Part shown: positions 37,214 through 46,024 of the stretch, piece by piece
Layout of the letters: every line of letters begins with the position of its first letter
How positions within the stretch are numbered: position 1 is the stretch's first letter
Source of the DNA: Hoyosella sp. YIM 151337
GTDB taxonomy: Bacteria; Actinomycetota; Actinomycetes; Mycobacteriales; Mycobacteriaceae
Length of the DNA: 64,000 bases
Direction: 5' to 3'
NCBI RefSeq assembly: GCF_026041215.1
Contig: NZ_JAPEIQ010000001.1
Span: 1-64,000 of the forward strand
Program-made: the position numbers and the translations under genes
The notes under the pieces: generated by a model
Told to the model about the DNA's origin: nothing
Seen by the model: the letters and a program-made list of their open reading frames with translations, nothing else
Databases searched by the model: none

Positions 37214-38278
37214 TTACGACTCGCAGTCGATCCACTCGAGGTAGCCCGATCCGGCGATCGGTCTGTTCAGCCACGCACCCGTGTAGCTGTAAGCCCCGGC
37301 GTAACCGCGCCCATGGCCATAGCGCAGCTCCGAGTCCACGTCTGCAGTGAACTCGACGACGGCACGGCCGTTTTCGCGAACGATCCAGTGAATCTGCTCT
37401 GGAACTCGCATCGGTCGCCCCAATTCATCGATGGCTGGGGCGCCTCGATAGCGGGTAACCGACATCGTGACGTCCTCGTAAACCGTGGCGGCACCGTCAA
37501 GTGAACGGATGTGCGCGAGCCGGCAGGCGGTCACGCCCGCGGCGCGCACATCGGTGAGGAGAAGCTGCGTCGTCTCGTCCAGGTTCACGATTTGGTAGGT
37601 GAAGAAGTCGAGGGGAAGTTTGAGCGCGCCGGGAAGCGGGCGAGAGGTGAGAGCTTGCGGTGACATGTAGCGCGCGTATTCGACGGTGCACAAGCCGGCG
37701 ATATCTGTAGTGCCGGTTGCATCTTCGATCACGCCAGTGCAGGTGGCAAGTAGGCTCAGATGGTCGCATACCATGCTGCGCACGAACCACGACGCGGCGT
37801 GAGTCGCGGTAATGGTTAGCGTGGCAGCGAATTGCGGATACTGCGCGTCGACGGTAAAGCTCGGGAAGTTTGCGGTAAGCGTCAGGTCGTCACCCCACGT
37901 GAGCGCGGAACCATCTTCGTCGAATGCACAGTCCGCGTGCGTGTCGTACGCGCGGTAGTGACGGTGGCCGGGAGCGGCAGTGGACGACAGCACGGTCGCG
38001 GTGCGCCGGGCGTCGGAGGAACAGAGGTAGTCGTTGTCGAAGCAGATGCTGCCCGTCGCCCCGATGAGCGTCATCGTGTTCAGGTAGCGATGTGGTGCGG
38101 GCAGTTCCGGCACGAACACACCGTAGTGCGTCGACGCCCAGCGTCGCGAATTCACTTCCGGACGCAGTATTTCAGGTGCGCTGAACGGCATCTTTGATGC
38201 GGAAATGCGCTGGTCAATCCGCGGTGCGAGGCCATCGAGGAGCAACCGCGCCGCGAACTTTTGTGGCCACTGTGTCAT
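37214..38278 (-). CDS. Unknown conserved-looking protein, 354 residues
   Basis: Begins MTQWPQKFAARLLLDG after GAGGA. No signal peptide or membrane helix. It is rich in beta-type segments (LTLTANFPSFTVDAQYPQF, GAYSYTGAWLNRPIAG), suggesting a beta-sandwich or lipocalin-like fold, possibly of the DUF6670 type. It begins 9 bp after the epoxide-hydrolase-like gene and clearly belongs to that operon. I do not recognise catalytic residues. Confidence 0.7.
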   Translation of the reverse strand: MTQWPQKFAARLLLDGLAPRIDQRISASKMPFSAPEILRPEVNSRRWASTHYGVFVPELPAPHRYLNTMTLIGATGSICFDNDYLCSSDARRTATVLSSTAAPGHRHYRAYDTHADCAFDEDGSALTWGDDLTLTANFPSFTVDAQYPQFAATLTITATHAASWFVRSMVCDHLSLLATCTGVIEDATGTTDIAGLCTVEYARYMSPQALTSRPLPGALKLPLDFFTYQIVNLDETTQLLLTDVRAAGVTACRLAHIRSLDGAATVYEDVTMSVTRYRGAPAIDELGRPMRVPEQIHWIVRENGRAVVEFTADVDSELRYGHGRGYAGAYSYTGAWLNRPIAGSGYLEWIDCES

Positions 38279-38286
38279 TGGGGTCC

Positions 38287-39174
38287 TCAGTTCTCGTGCG
38301 CTGTGCCGGGACATGCAGCTGACGCCGCGTGGAAGCTCATCGCCCGGTGAGTGATGATGTCCGCGAGAGCTTCCGCGTTCTGTGTGGGTATCCAGTGTGT
38401 GGCGCCTGGGATTTCCGCGAACTCGTAATCCCCTGTGACGTAGCGGGCCGTGAGTTCGGCTCCGCGGCGGCTCAATGCAGTATCCTTCGTGCCCCAAACG
38501 TGCGTTGTCGGCACCGAAACTTTACGAGCAAAAGTCAGCGGATTAGCGAAAGGCATCGCGCGGTACCAGTTGATTGCGCCAGTGAGAGCGCCATTGTCGA
38601 GAATCTCTTCCTTGACGTCCTTGACCTCTTCCGGTGACATCCCTGTGTCCCGCAATAGCTGAGCGAACATACTGGGGTTGCGGCGTAGCACTAGTTCCGG
38701 CACCCAGGGGATCTGGAAAAGGCCCATGTAGTAGGAACGCAGTACTTGATCACTCGTGAGCATCGAACGCAGGAAAGCTCCGGTATGCGGTACCGAGACG
38801 GTGGTGAGTGTGCGCACCCGTGCGGGCCGACTCGACGCCAGGGACCACGCCACCGCTGCGCCCCAATCGTGGCCTGCAAGGTGCACACTCGGTGCGGCGA
38901 TTTCGTTCATAAGCGCCACTACGTCGCCCGCGAGTGAGCTCATGCGGTATGCAATGCGCCCGCGGGGAAAAGCGAACGGAGAGTACCCGCGCTGGGTCGG
39001 GGCGAACGTCCGGAAGCCGCGCCGGTGCAAGTGGGTCGCGACCCCCGACCAGGAACGCCCCGTCTGTGGGAAGCCGTGCAGCAGAATAAGGGGCTCCCCG
39101 TCGATCGGCCCGGAGTCGATGACGTCGAATACCAGGTCGTCGTTGACGACGATGTTTATGCGTGACGATTTCAT
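38287..39174 (-). CDS. Epoxide-hydrolase-like alpha/beta hydrolase
   Basis: Protein of 295 residues; start MKSSRINIVV after GGAG at 8 nt. It has LILLHGFPQTGRSW (HGxP oxyanion loop) and the nucleophile elbow AGHDWGAAVAW, with Asp as nucleophile, as in epoxide hydrolases and haloalkane dehalogenases. The His lies near PGATHWIPTQNA. It heads a three-gene minus-strand operon and is divergent from a TetR regulator across a region with palindromes, so it is probably induced by a small molecule. Confidence 0.85.
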   Translation of the reverse strand: MKSSRINIVVNDDLVFDVIDSGPIDGEPLILLHGFPQTGRSWSGVATHLHRRGFRTFAPTQRGYSPFAFPRGRIAYRMSSLAGDVVALMNEIAAPSVHLAGHDWGAAVAWSLASSRPARVRTLTTVSVPHTGAFLRSMLTSDQVLRSYYMGLFQIPWVPELVLRRNPSMFAQLLRDTGMSPEEVKDVKEEILDNGALTGAINWYRAMPFANPLTFARKVSVPTTHVWGTKDTALSRRGAELTARYVTGDYEFAEIPGATHWIPTQNAEALADIITHRAMSFHAASAACPGTAHEN

Positions 39175-39223
39175 CGCACACACTCCTCTCGGCAAGCACA
39201 CCGTTGTGCCGCTCGATTCGATA

Positions 39224-39243
39224 TGACCAGTCGGTAAATTACC
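39224..39243. promoter_or_regulatory. Putative TetR operator between the hydrolase operon and the TetR gene
   Basis: TGACCAGTCGGTAA (39224-39237) has the ACC-N4-GGT arms common in TetR sites; it runs into the palindrome GGTAAATTACC (39233-39243). A further TGGTCA at 39259-39264 pairs with TGACCA at 39224. The arrangement suggests overlapping sites for the adjacent TetR protein. Confidence 0.45.
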
Positions 39244-39288
39244 TGGCATGCACCGAAGTGGTCAATAGGTGCCCTGGGCAGTGATTAG

Positions 39289-39915
39289 ATGTGTGTGATG
39301 AGTACGGCTGGCACAAAGGGAGTTCCGCGGCGCGAACGGGAGCAGCAGATACTCGATGCCGCGGCAGCGGAGTTTGCACACCGGGGGTACGCCGGAACGT
39401 CGCTCGCGATGATTGCTGCCACCGCCGGGATCTCGAAGCCACTCATAGTCACGTACTTCGGATCCAAGGATGGTTTATACGTCGCCTGTGCTGAACGCGC
39501 GGGGAACAATCTCTGCGGCCGTATCGAGCTGGCACTCGATTCTGATGGTGGAACCGCGCGCCTCGCCGCAGATACGCTGCGGGCGTTCATCGAGGCGCTC
39601 ACCCCCAGGCCACACGATTGGAATGTCATTTTCGATCGCACGATCCCGCGCGATGGTGTCGCGTACGACGCGGCTCGCCAGATCCGCCGCCGACTCGCAC
39701 AGCAGGCGGCGCGGGGCGTGGCCGCGGCCGGAGAGTTTGCGGGCGGCACCGATGCGAACGACTTGTCAATCCTGACGGATGTGTGGATGAGCACGGTGGG
39801 CGCGGTCGTGAACTGGTGGCTCCGGCACCCGGAAACCTCGGCCGGGGAAATGATCGAGCGTTGCCAGCGCCTCGTGGCCACCATCACGGGAAATAGCGCG
39901 CAAGGCGGGGCGTGA
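39289..39915 (+). CDS. TetR-family regulator
   Basis: Protein of 208 residues. The DNA-binding domain is REQQILDAAAAEFAHRG followed by TSLAMIAATAGISKPLIVTYFGSKDGLYVAC; the C-terminal domain (ADTLRAFIEALTPRPHDW) is variable. ATG 39289 or 39298 may start. It is divergent from the hydrolase / unknown / isochorismatase-like operon and is its likely repressor. Confidence 0.85.
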   Translation: MCVMSTAGTKGVPRREREQQILDAAAAEFAHRGYAGTSLAMIAATAGISKPLIVTYFGSKDGLYVACAERAGNNLCGRIELALDSDGGTARLAADTLRAFIEALTPRPHDWNVIFDRTIPRDGVAYDAARQIRRRLAQQAARGVAAAGEFAGGTDANDLSILTDVWMSTVGAVVNWWLRHPETSAGEMIERCQRLVATITGNSAQGGA

Positions 39916-39940
39916 CCACTTGCGCGCTACCGTCGGAGGT

Positions 39941-40663
39941 ATGCAGAAAATTCTTTTCGTCATGACCGCCGCGGACAAATGGACACTCGACGATGGGACC
40001 GAACACCCCACCGGCTTCTGGGCTGAAGAGGCTGTGGTGCCCTACCGGACCTTTAAGGATGCTGGGTTCGAGATCGTGGTCGCCACGCCCGGAGCCCAAG
40101 TTCCGCCCGTGGACCAGGCCAGCCTCGCCCCAGATGCAAACGGGGGTGAAGAAGGGGCGGAACGTGTGCGTCACGAACTCGAGAGCTTTGCCGAGCTCAA
40201 CAATCCTATCGGTCTCGAAGACATTGACCTCGACGAGTATGCGGCCGTGTTTTATCCGGGCGGGCATGGGCCTATGGAGGATCTGGCGGTTAACGCGGAC
40301 TCGGGCAGGCTCGTTACCGAGGCGCTGCGTTCCGGCAAACCGCTCGGCGTTGTGTGCCACGCCCCGGCAGCGCTCCTCGCCGCCACAGGGTCCGACGGCC
40401 AGTCACCGTTCGAGGGTTACCGCCTAACCGGCTTCACCAATGCCGAAGAGAAGCAAGCCGGGCTTGCAGGCAAGGCAAAGTGGCTGCTTCAAGACCGTCT
40501 CGTCCGGATCGGTGCGGAGTTTCAGGAAGGCGAGCCTTGGCAATCGCATACGGTCGTGGATCGCAACCTCTTCACCGGGCAGAATCCTGCGTCATCGGCA
40601 CCCCTCGCGCGTGAGATCATCAACGCGCTGACCGAGCGAGGAAAGTCCGGCAGTAGCGATTAA
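39941..40663 (+). CDS. DJ-1/PfpI-family protein (Hsp31/HchA-like)
   Basis: Protein of 240 residues; ATG 39941 lies right after CGGAGG, an unusually short spacing. It has VFYPGGHGPMEDL and the nucleophile elbow PLGVVCHAPAALL with the conserved Cys, plus the insert typical of the Hsp31-type glyoxalase III group (FWAEEAVVPYRTFKDAG). It would act as a cytoplasmic chaperone or methylglyoxal/glyoxalase III-like enzyme. It is followed 57 bp later by a VOC/glyoxalase-fold gene, so a shared role in carbonyl detoxification is possible. Confidence 0.85.
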   Translation: MQKILFVMTAADKWTLDDGTEHPTGFWAEEAVVPYRTFKDAGFEIVVATPGAQVPPVDQASLAPDANGGEEGAERVRHELESFAELNNPIGLEDIDLDEYAAVFYPGGHGPMEDLAVNADSGRLVTEALRSGKPLGVVCHAPAALLAATGSDGQSPFEGYRLTGFTNAEEKQAGLAGKAKWLLQDRLVRIGAEFQEGEPWQSHTVVDRNLFTGQNPASSAPLAREIINALTERGKSGSSD

Positions 40664-40720
40664 TCGCGATGTCGCGTCGGGTCAATAACTCAGCCGGGTT
40701 TGCTGAGAGAGGAGATCCCG

Positions 40721-41149
40721 ATGACGGAGAACGCGAATACCGACTTCCCCATGCCACCAGTGGCGCCGCATCTGATCGTCAAAGGTGCAGCGGAGGCCAT
40801 CGATTTTTACAAGGCCGCTTTCGGCGCGGTCGAGCTACACCGCATGCCCAGCGAAGACGGCCGCTTGATGCATGCTGCGGTGACAATCAACGGTGGGCTT
40901 GTCATGCTGATGGATGATTTCCCGGAGTATGGCGACGGCAAAGGAAGCACGCCAGAGGCTCTCGGCGGCTCGCCCGTCGTCCTGCACCTCGACGTTGCCG
41001 ATGTTGACGCGGCCTGGAAACGTGCTGTCAACGCAGGTGCGACCGTGATCATGGAACTTGCCGATCAGTTCTGGGGCGATCGTTACGGTCAGGTACGGGA
41101 TCCCTTCGGACATGTGTGGTCGCTGGCCTCACCCGCCCAGAAGACCTAG
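40721..41149 (+). CDS. VOC-superfamily (PhnB/glyoxalase-like) protein
   Basis: Protein of 142 residues; ATG 40721 with GAGAGGAG upstream. It has the PhnB-like VOC fold: APHLIVKGAAEAIDFYKAAFG, GGLVMLMDDFPE, and the C-terminal FWGDRYGQVRDPFGHVWSLA. The DPFGHVW motif is diagnostic. No enzyme activity can be assigned. The 3' end overlaps the convergent E1 gene by 21 bp. Confidence 0.85.
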   Translation: MTENANTDFPMPPVAPHLIVKGAAEAIDFYKAAFGAVELHRMPSEDGRLMHAAVTINGGLVMLMDDFPEYGDGKGSTPEALGGSPVVLHLDVADVDAAWKRAVNAGATVIMELADQFWGDRYGQVRDPFGHVWSLASPAQKT

Positions 41150-43309
41150 CGCTGCCTTCTCGATGTCCGGCTCGGTGACGAGGACATGCGCGGCCGCGTC
41201 ACCGAGGGGGATGAAGCTGTCTTCGCTCGTCACACGCACGGCCGTGCCTCTGAAGGAGTGATCCGCGAGGAGTGCGAGGACACCTTCACTGACGCCGCCG
41301 GTTCGGCGAGTTTCGTCGACGATGAGCACCTTTCCAGTTGCTTCCGCTTCGCGAAGTATGTCCGCGACAGGCAAGGGAGCGATCCACCTCAGGTCAACCA
41401 CCCGGATGGCCGTACCCTCCCTATCCAGCCGCCGGGCGACCCGCAAACTCATCCGCAACCCGTTGCCGAACGTGAGAATAGTCAGGGCCGAACCGCTGCC
41501 GTAGGTTCGAGCCTGGCCGACTTCGACCGTGGCTCCGCGCGGGAAGGGGGCGATCCAGCCTTCGTCTCCGTCGGTGTGCAGGTCTTTGACGTGGTACAGC
41601 GCGATCGGCTCGAGAAACGCGCACAGCGCGCCTGCTGACCGGGCGGCGGCCACGCACGCGGCGAGCATCGCTGCGGCGTCGTCTGGCCGCGCCGGTACCG
41701 CGATGATCAGGCCTGGAATGTCGCGGAGCGCGCCGATGGCGTTGTCGTTGTGGAAGTGCCCGCCGAAGCCCCTCTGGTAGGCGAAGCTGGCGACACGTAC
41801 GACCATCGGATTGCGGTACTGCCGCTGGGAAAAGAACTGCAGGGTCGCACCTTCGCCACGAATCTGATCGGCCGCATTGTGCAGGTAGGCGAGGTACTGA
41901 ATTTCCGGCAGCGGCAGCAGGCCTGCAAGGCCCGCACCGAGTGCCAGGCCCAGAATGGACTGTTCGTCCAGAATGGTGTCGAACACACGGGCGGGGGAGA
42001 ATGCTTTGACCAGCCCGCGCGTCACCCCGTAGACGCCACCCTTGCGTGCCACGTCCTGACCAAAGACGAGCGTCTCAGAATACTTCTGCAGCACCTCCGC
42101 AAGGGCCCGATTTATTGCCTGGGCGAGCGTAAGTGGAGTGTCGTCAGCTTCATGCCCGTCGTCTGCCGGGGCCGCCTGGACCGTTGCGTGTGCGGTGAGC
42201 GTCAGCGGTCGCATCACAGCGGCCGCATCGGGCAGTTGTGCGCATGCCGCCGCCTCGGTGGCGAGGCGGGCTACTGCCTCCCGTTTCCGCTCATATGCGG
42301 CGCGGATCGACTCCCGTGACGCGGCGCCACTCTCGATCAGCAGCCGGGCAGTGCCGATGAGGGGATCGCGTGCGAGTTCCGCGGCGATCTCATGGGGATT
42401 GCGGTATGCCGCTTCAAAATCCGCACCCGCATGCCCCATCAGCCGCACGGTTCGCAGATGAAGAAGCGCTGGGCGCCGGGTGTCGCGCACCCAGCGTGCT
42501 GCGCTTGACGCGGCCTGGAAAGTGTCGAGGACATCGCAGCCGTCAGCCGAAAAGCATTGCAGCCCATAAGCACCAGCACGCTGGCTGAACATCGACTGGA
42601 TCCACCCAGCGGGTGTTTTCGTGCTGATCCCAATGCCGTTGTCTTCGCAGACGAGGAGCAATGGCATCGGCAAACCCTGGTATGCCGTGTGCAAAGCGGC
42701 GTTGATCGCGCCAAGTGCGGTCGAGTGATTTGCTGATGCATCACCGAAACTGCACACCACGAGGGCGTCGCGAGGCCACAGGGTCGTGGTACGCAACCGC
42801 GCGGCGCGCTCGATCGCAAACGCCAGCCCCATAGCCCGGGGAAGGTGTGAAGCAATGGTTGAAGTTTGCGGGATGATGTTCAGGTCATAGCGGCCAAACA
42901 CCTTGTGGCGCCCGCCCGCGATAGGTTCCGCCTCAGCCGCAACCATTCCGAGAAGGATGTCGCGTAGTGGATCACTCCCGTGGGCTTCGCGTGCGCGCTC
43001 GATGAAGAACGCACCAGAACGATAGTGCAGCAAAGCAGGATCGGTTAGTCTGACCGCTCTGGCGACTGCTGCGTTCCCTTCGTGTCCAGACGATCCGATC
43101 GTGTAGAAGCCGACACCATGTCCGCGCAGGTCCCGCGCGGCCAAATCAAGGTGTCTATTACCGATCTGCGAATCGAATAGTTCTCGCACGTCCGCGATGG
43201 TGAGTGGGGCGCCGGGAACGATCGGATCGCGCATGTGGCGATCGCTTTCGGGCGGTCCTGTCATCGCAGACAGTGCCGCAACGAAGTTTTCGTCGACGTG
43301 TTCAGCCAT
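41129..43309 (-). CDS. Fused alpha/beta 2-oxoacid dehydrogenase E1 component
   Basis: Protein of 726 residues joining the E1-alpha domain (about 30-385) and E1-beta domain (about 390-726). The thiamine-diphosphate motif is VVCSFGDASANHSTALGA followed by CEDNGIGIS; E1-beta has VFGQDVARKGGVYGVTRG, PEIQYLAYLHNAADQI and the C-terminal IVDETRRTGGVSEGV. It would decarboxylate a branched-chain or pyruvate-like 2-oxoacid, but no E2 or E3 gene is near. It may share the E2 of a complex encoded elsewhere. An acidic linker (DDGHEADDTP) joins the halves. Confidence 0.85.
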   Translation of the reverse strand: MAEHVDENFVAALSAMTGPPESDRHMRDPIVPGAPLTIADVRELFDSQIGNRHLDLAARDLRGHGVGFYTIGSSGHEGNAAVARAVRLTDPALLHYRSGAFFIERAREAHGSDPLRDILLGMVAAEAEPIAGGRHKVFGRYDLNIIPQTSTIASHLPRAMGLAFAIERAARLRTTTLWPRDALVVCSFGDASANHSTALGAINAALHTAYQGLPMPLLLVCEDNGIGISTKTPAGWIQSMFSQRAGAYGLQCFSADGCDVLDTFQAASSAARWVRDTRRPALLHLRTVRLMGHAGADFEAAYRNPHEIAAELARDPLIGTARLLIESGAASRESIRAAYERKREAVARLATEAAACAQLPDAAAVMRPLTLTAHATVQAAPADDGHEADDTPLTLAQAINRALAEVLQKYSETLVFGQDVARKGGVYGVTRGLVKAFSPARVFDTILDEQSILGLALGAGLAGLLPLPEIQYLAYLHNAADQIRGEGATLQFFSQRQYRNPMVVRVASFAYQRGFGGHFHNDNAIGALRDIPGLIIAVPARPDDAAAMLAACVAAARSAGALCAFLEPIALYHVKDLHTDGDEGWIAPFPRGATVEVGQARTYGSGSALTILTFGNGLRMSLRVARRLDREGTAIRVVDLRWIAPLPVADILREAEATGKVLIVDETRRTGGVSEGVLALLADHSFRGTAVRVTSEDSFIPLGDAAAHVLVTEPDIEKAALGLLGG

Positions 43310-43491
43310 GCGCCTGACTCCTCGGATGAGCGTTTCTAGTCAACCAGATGTCCACCGATTGGGGGAGAAGTTGATCAGCCGGGAAGGGGCCCGTTCGGTG
43401 GACTGTCCCGCTGCGGCACCGGGCGGATAGTTAAGGACATCGCCGGAGCAACCCGGTCTCAACCAAAAGAACACTCCGAGAGGACAATCCG

Positions 43492-43959
43492 ATGACAACC
43501 TCAGCACGCCGCAGCCGCACAGCAAAAATCGCCGGCATTTCATTCGCCACACTCGCGCTCGCTGGCGCAGCAGCCGGTATCGCACACGCTGGAACGGTTC
43601 CCGCGAACGACGTGACCGTCGCAATGACGATCACAAACAACACCGACTTCCCCATGTTCCTGCAGGGGTCGGACAACCCCCATGGCCAGTGGATCCAGGC
43701 ACCGCAGGAATCTATCGCACCGCACAGCTCGGAGATCGTCACCGCGTCGTCCGCTGACCCGGGCGGCTTCGGCATCGACGCCTCGTATTCCATCACGAGC
43801 GGATCGGGTGCCGTCTTTACAGCGAACAACTATTCCTCCGGAGCAACGACTGACGGCACTCATACCACTGGCGACTACGGCGACGCCTTCACGATTCACA
43901 CGAATGTCAGCACCGGCTATCCCACGATGAATGCGACGTACGCGGTGCAGCCGAACTGA
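43492..43959 (+). CDS. Secreted small protein, unknown (aegerolysin-like pattern possible)
   Basis: Protein of 155 residues after GAGAGGA. The signal peptide has RRSRTAKIAG and ends in AHA (about residue 33). The mature part is beta-type, polar and Gly/Ser/Thr-rich: MTITNNTDFPMFLQGSDNP, SIAPHSSEIVTASSADPGGF, VSTGYPTMNATYAV. The opening ITNNT followed by a Gly-Trp-like patch and a final strand recall aegerolysin/ET79-type beta-sandwich proteins, but I am not sure. There are no Cys in the mature part. It stands alone. Confidence 0.75.
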   Translation: MTTSARRSRTAKIAGISFATLALAGAAAGIAHAGTVPANDVTVAMTITNNTDFPMFLQGSDNPHGQWIQAPQESIAPHSSEIVTASSADPGGFGIDASYSITSGSGAVFTANNYSSGATTDGTHTTGDYGDAFTIHTNVSTGYPTMNATYAVQPN

Positions 43960-43965
43960 TAGCTC

Positions 43966-43991
43966 TTGACGCACCTGGTGCTGAGCGTCAA
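43966..43991. terminator. Stem-loop between the secreted protein and HPPD genes
   Basis: TTGACGC (43966-43972) pairs with GCGTCAA (43985-43991) over a 12-nt loop, starting 7 nt after the upstream stop. There is no T run, so it could be a weak terminator or an operator for the dioxygenase gene. Confidence 0.35.
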
Positions 43992-44051
43992 CCTGGAGTT
44001 ACGGTCCGCCGCGTGCAGGTCCGTCGCGGCGGCTCACGAAGGCGGTGCGAC

Positions 44052-45257
44052 GTGACAACTGATCATTTTCTGCCGAACGATGAGATGCTCGCCGGTGTCG
44101 ATGCTGAGCAATTACACGACCTTGTTGGACTCGTCGATTACGATCCCACCCGTGATGTTTTCCCGGTGATCGGGTGGGACGCAATCGTGTGGGCCGCAGG
44201 TAACGCGACTCAGAGTTCGCATTTCTTCCAGTCCGCACTCGGGATGGAACTCATCGCGTACTCGGGGCCTACGACTGGGAACCCCGACCACCACGCATAT
44301 GTCTTGCAGAGCGGGTCGGTTCATTTCGTCGTGAAAGGAGCAGTTTCACCGAACAGCCCGCTCGCTGATCACCATCGCCGCCACGGTGACGGTGTGCTGG
44401 ACATTGGGCTCGAGGTTCCCGACGTCGACCGCTGTGTCGCGCAAGCCCGCCGAGCGGGGGCCCGGGTGCTTGCAGAACCCCACAATGAGGCCGATGAGCT
44501 GGGGGTCATTCGCAGTGCGGTGATCGGGACGTATGGGGAAACGACTCATACACTCGTTGACCGTCGGCACTACCACGGTCTGTACTGGCCGGGCTACGTT
44601 CCACGCACGTCTACGTACCAGAAGCGGACTACGGCTCCCGACCGCCTCTTCGAAGCGCTCGATCACGTAGTCGGCAACGTAGAGCTCGGGAGAATGGACG
44701 CCTGGGTTGAGTTCTATCACCGTGTTATGGGGTTCACGAACCTCGCCGAATTCATCGGCGCTGACATCGCGACCGAGTATTCCGCTTTGATGAGCAAGGT
44801 TGTGACGAACGGCAACCACTGGGTCAAATTCCCCCTCAACGAACCCGCGGTGGGCAAGCGGAGGTCTCAGATCGACGAATACCTCGACTTCTACTGCGGT
44901 CCGGGTGTGCAGCATCTCGCGTTAGCGACGAGCGACATCGTGCGTGCGGTGGACGAGATGACAAAGAATGGAGTTGAGTTTCTGGCCATCCCCGACGCGT
45001 ACTACCGTGATCCGGTGCTGCGTGAGCGTATTGGCAAGGTGCGGGTGCCGACTGGCGAGCTGCAGAAGCGAGGAATACTCGTTGACCGGGACGAGCATGG
45101 GTACTTGCTGCAAATATTCACTAAACCGATCGGCGACCGCCCTACCGTTTTCTTCGAGCTGATCGAACGGCACGGTTCTTCCGGTTTTGGCAAGGGAAAC
45201 TTCAAAGCGCTGTTCGAAGCGATTGAACGTGAACAGGCGGCGCGGGGGAATCTCTGA
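44052..45257 (+). CDS. hpd: 4-hydroxyphenylpyruvate dioxygenase
   Basis: Protein of 401 residues from GTG 44052 (VTTDHFLPND). It has two VOC modules; the iron ligands are the His in ALDHVVGNV, the His in GPGVQHLALATSDI and the Glu in TVFFELIERHG. The C-terminal SGFGKGNFKALFEAIE is the hallmark gate helix of HPPD. It converts 4-hydroxyphenylpyruvate to homogentisate in tyrosine breakdown. No homogentisate dioxygenase or fumarylacetoacetase lies in the window. A HAD gene follows 50 bp later. Confidence 0.93.
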   Translation: MTTDHFLPNDEMLAGVDAEQLHDLVGLVDYDPTRDVFPVIGWDAIVWAAGNATQSSHFFQSALGMELIAYSGPTTGNPDHHAYVLQSGSVHFVVKGAVSPNSPLADHHRRHGDGVLDIGLEVPDVDRCVAQARRAGARVLAEPHNEADELGVIRSAVIGTYGETTHTLVDRRHYHGLYWPGYVPRTSTYQKRTTAPDRLFEALDHVVGNVELGRMDAWVEFYHRVMGFTNLAEFIGADIATEYSALMSKVVTNGNHWVKFPLNEPAVGKRRSQIDEYLDFYCGPGVQHLALATSDIVRAVDEMTKNGVEFLAIPDAYYRDPVLRERIGKVRVPTGELQKRGILVDRDEHGYLLQIFTKPIGDRPTVFFELIERHGSSGFGKGNFKALFEAIEREQAARGNL

Positions 45258-45307
45258 CCAGCAGTTTTGGTCCAGTTGGGCGGGGCCTGGCTACGCTTGC
45301 ACCTGTG

Positions 45308-46024
45308 ATGGCTCAATCGCAGTTCGCTACCCAATTTGATGCAGTCCTATTTGATTTTTCTGGCACGCTTTTCCGGTTTGAGGAAGATGACAACTGGCTC
45401 GACGGCCTGTCGGGGGAAGATGGCGTGCCGTTTGATGTGCATCAGAGCGCCGAGATCATGCGGCGCTTGACAGCTCCCGTCGGGCAAATGGTCGACATGG
45501 ACGCGGAGGGGCTGTTCGCATGGCAAAACCGGGATCTCGATCCCGCGCTGCACCGGCGCGCGTACCTGGAAGTGCTGCGCAAGTCGGGGGTAATAGTTCA
45601 GGAGCAGGCGGCGGCGCTGTACGCGCGGGTCATCGATCCTGACTGTTGGACTCCGTACCCGGACACCGCGGCGACACTGTGTGCGCTGAACAAACAGGGG
45701 ATCAAGGTTGCCGTGCTCAGCAACATCGCCTTCGACATCCGGCCCGCATTCGCTGCGATTGGGGCGGATAGTTTCGTCGACGAATTCGTGCTGTCCTTCG
45801 AGGTCGGCGCTGTCAAGCCGAACCGCGTTATTTTTGAATACGCACTGAACGCATTGCAATGCGACGCCAGACGCACGCTCATGGTGGGTGATAGTGAGGA
45901 AGCCGACGGCGCTGCTCGCACAGTAGGCTGTGAGTTCGCGCTCGTTCAGCCACACCCGACCACCGATCGGGCCGACGGTCTCGTCACGGCGCTCGCTGAT
46001 TTCGGGTTTGTACAGGAACGTTAG
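45308..46024 (+). CDS. HAD-superfamily hydrolase with Ser in place of the second motif I Asp
   Basis: Protein of 238 residues. Motif I reads LFDFSGTLF, with Asp16 as nucleophile but Ser18 where phosphatases keep the acid/base Asp, as in dehalogenase/phosphonatase-like members. Motif II is VLSNIAFDI, motif III the Lys in GAVKPNRVIFE and motif IV MVGDSEEADGAA. It has a helical cap (subclass IA). Phosphatase activity is therefore doubtful. It follows hpd and may be co-transcribed. The 3' end overlaps the TetR gene by 4 bp. Confidence 0.8.
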   Translation: MAQSQFATQFDAVLFDFSGTLFRFEEDDNWLDGLSGEDGVPFDVHQSAEIMRRLTAPVGQMVDMDAEGLFAWQNRDLDPALHRRAYLEVLRKSGVIVQEQAAALYARVIDPDCWTPYPDTAATLCALNKQGIKVAVLSNIAFDIRPAFAAIGADSFVDEFVLSFEVGAVKPNRVIFEYALNALQCDARRTLMVGDSEEADGAARTVGCEFALVQPHPTTDRADGLVTALADFGFVQER

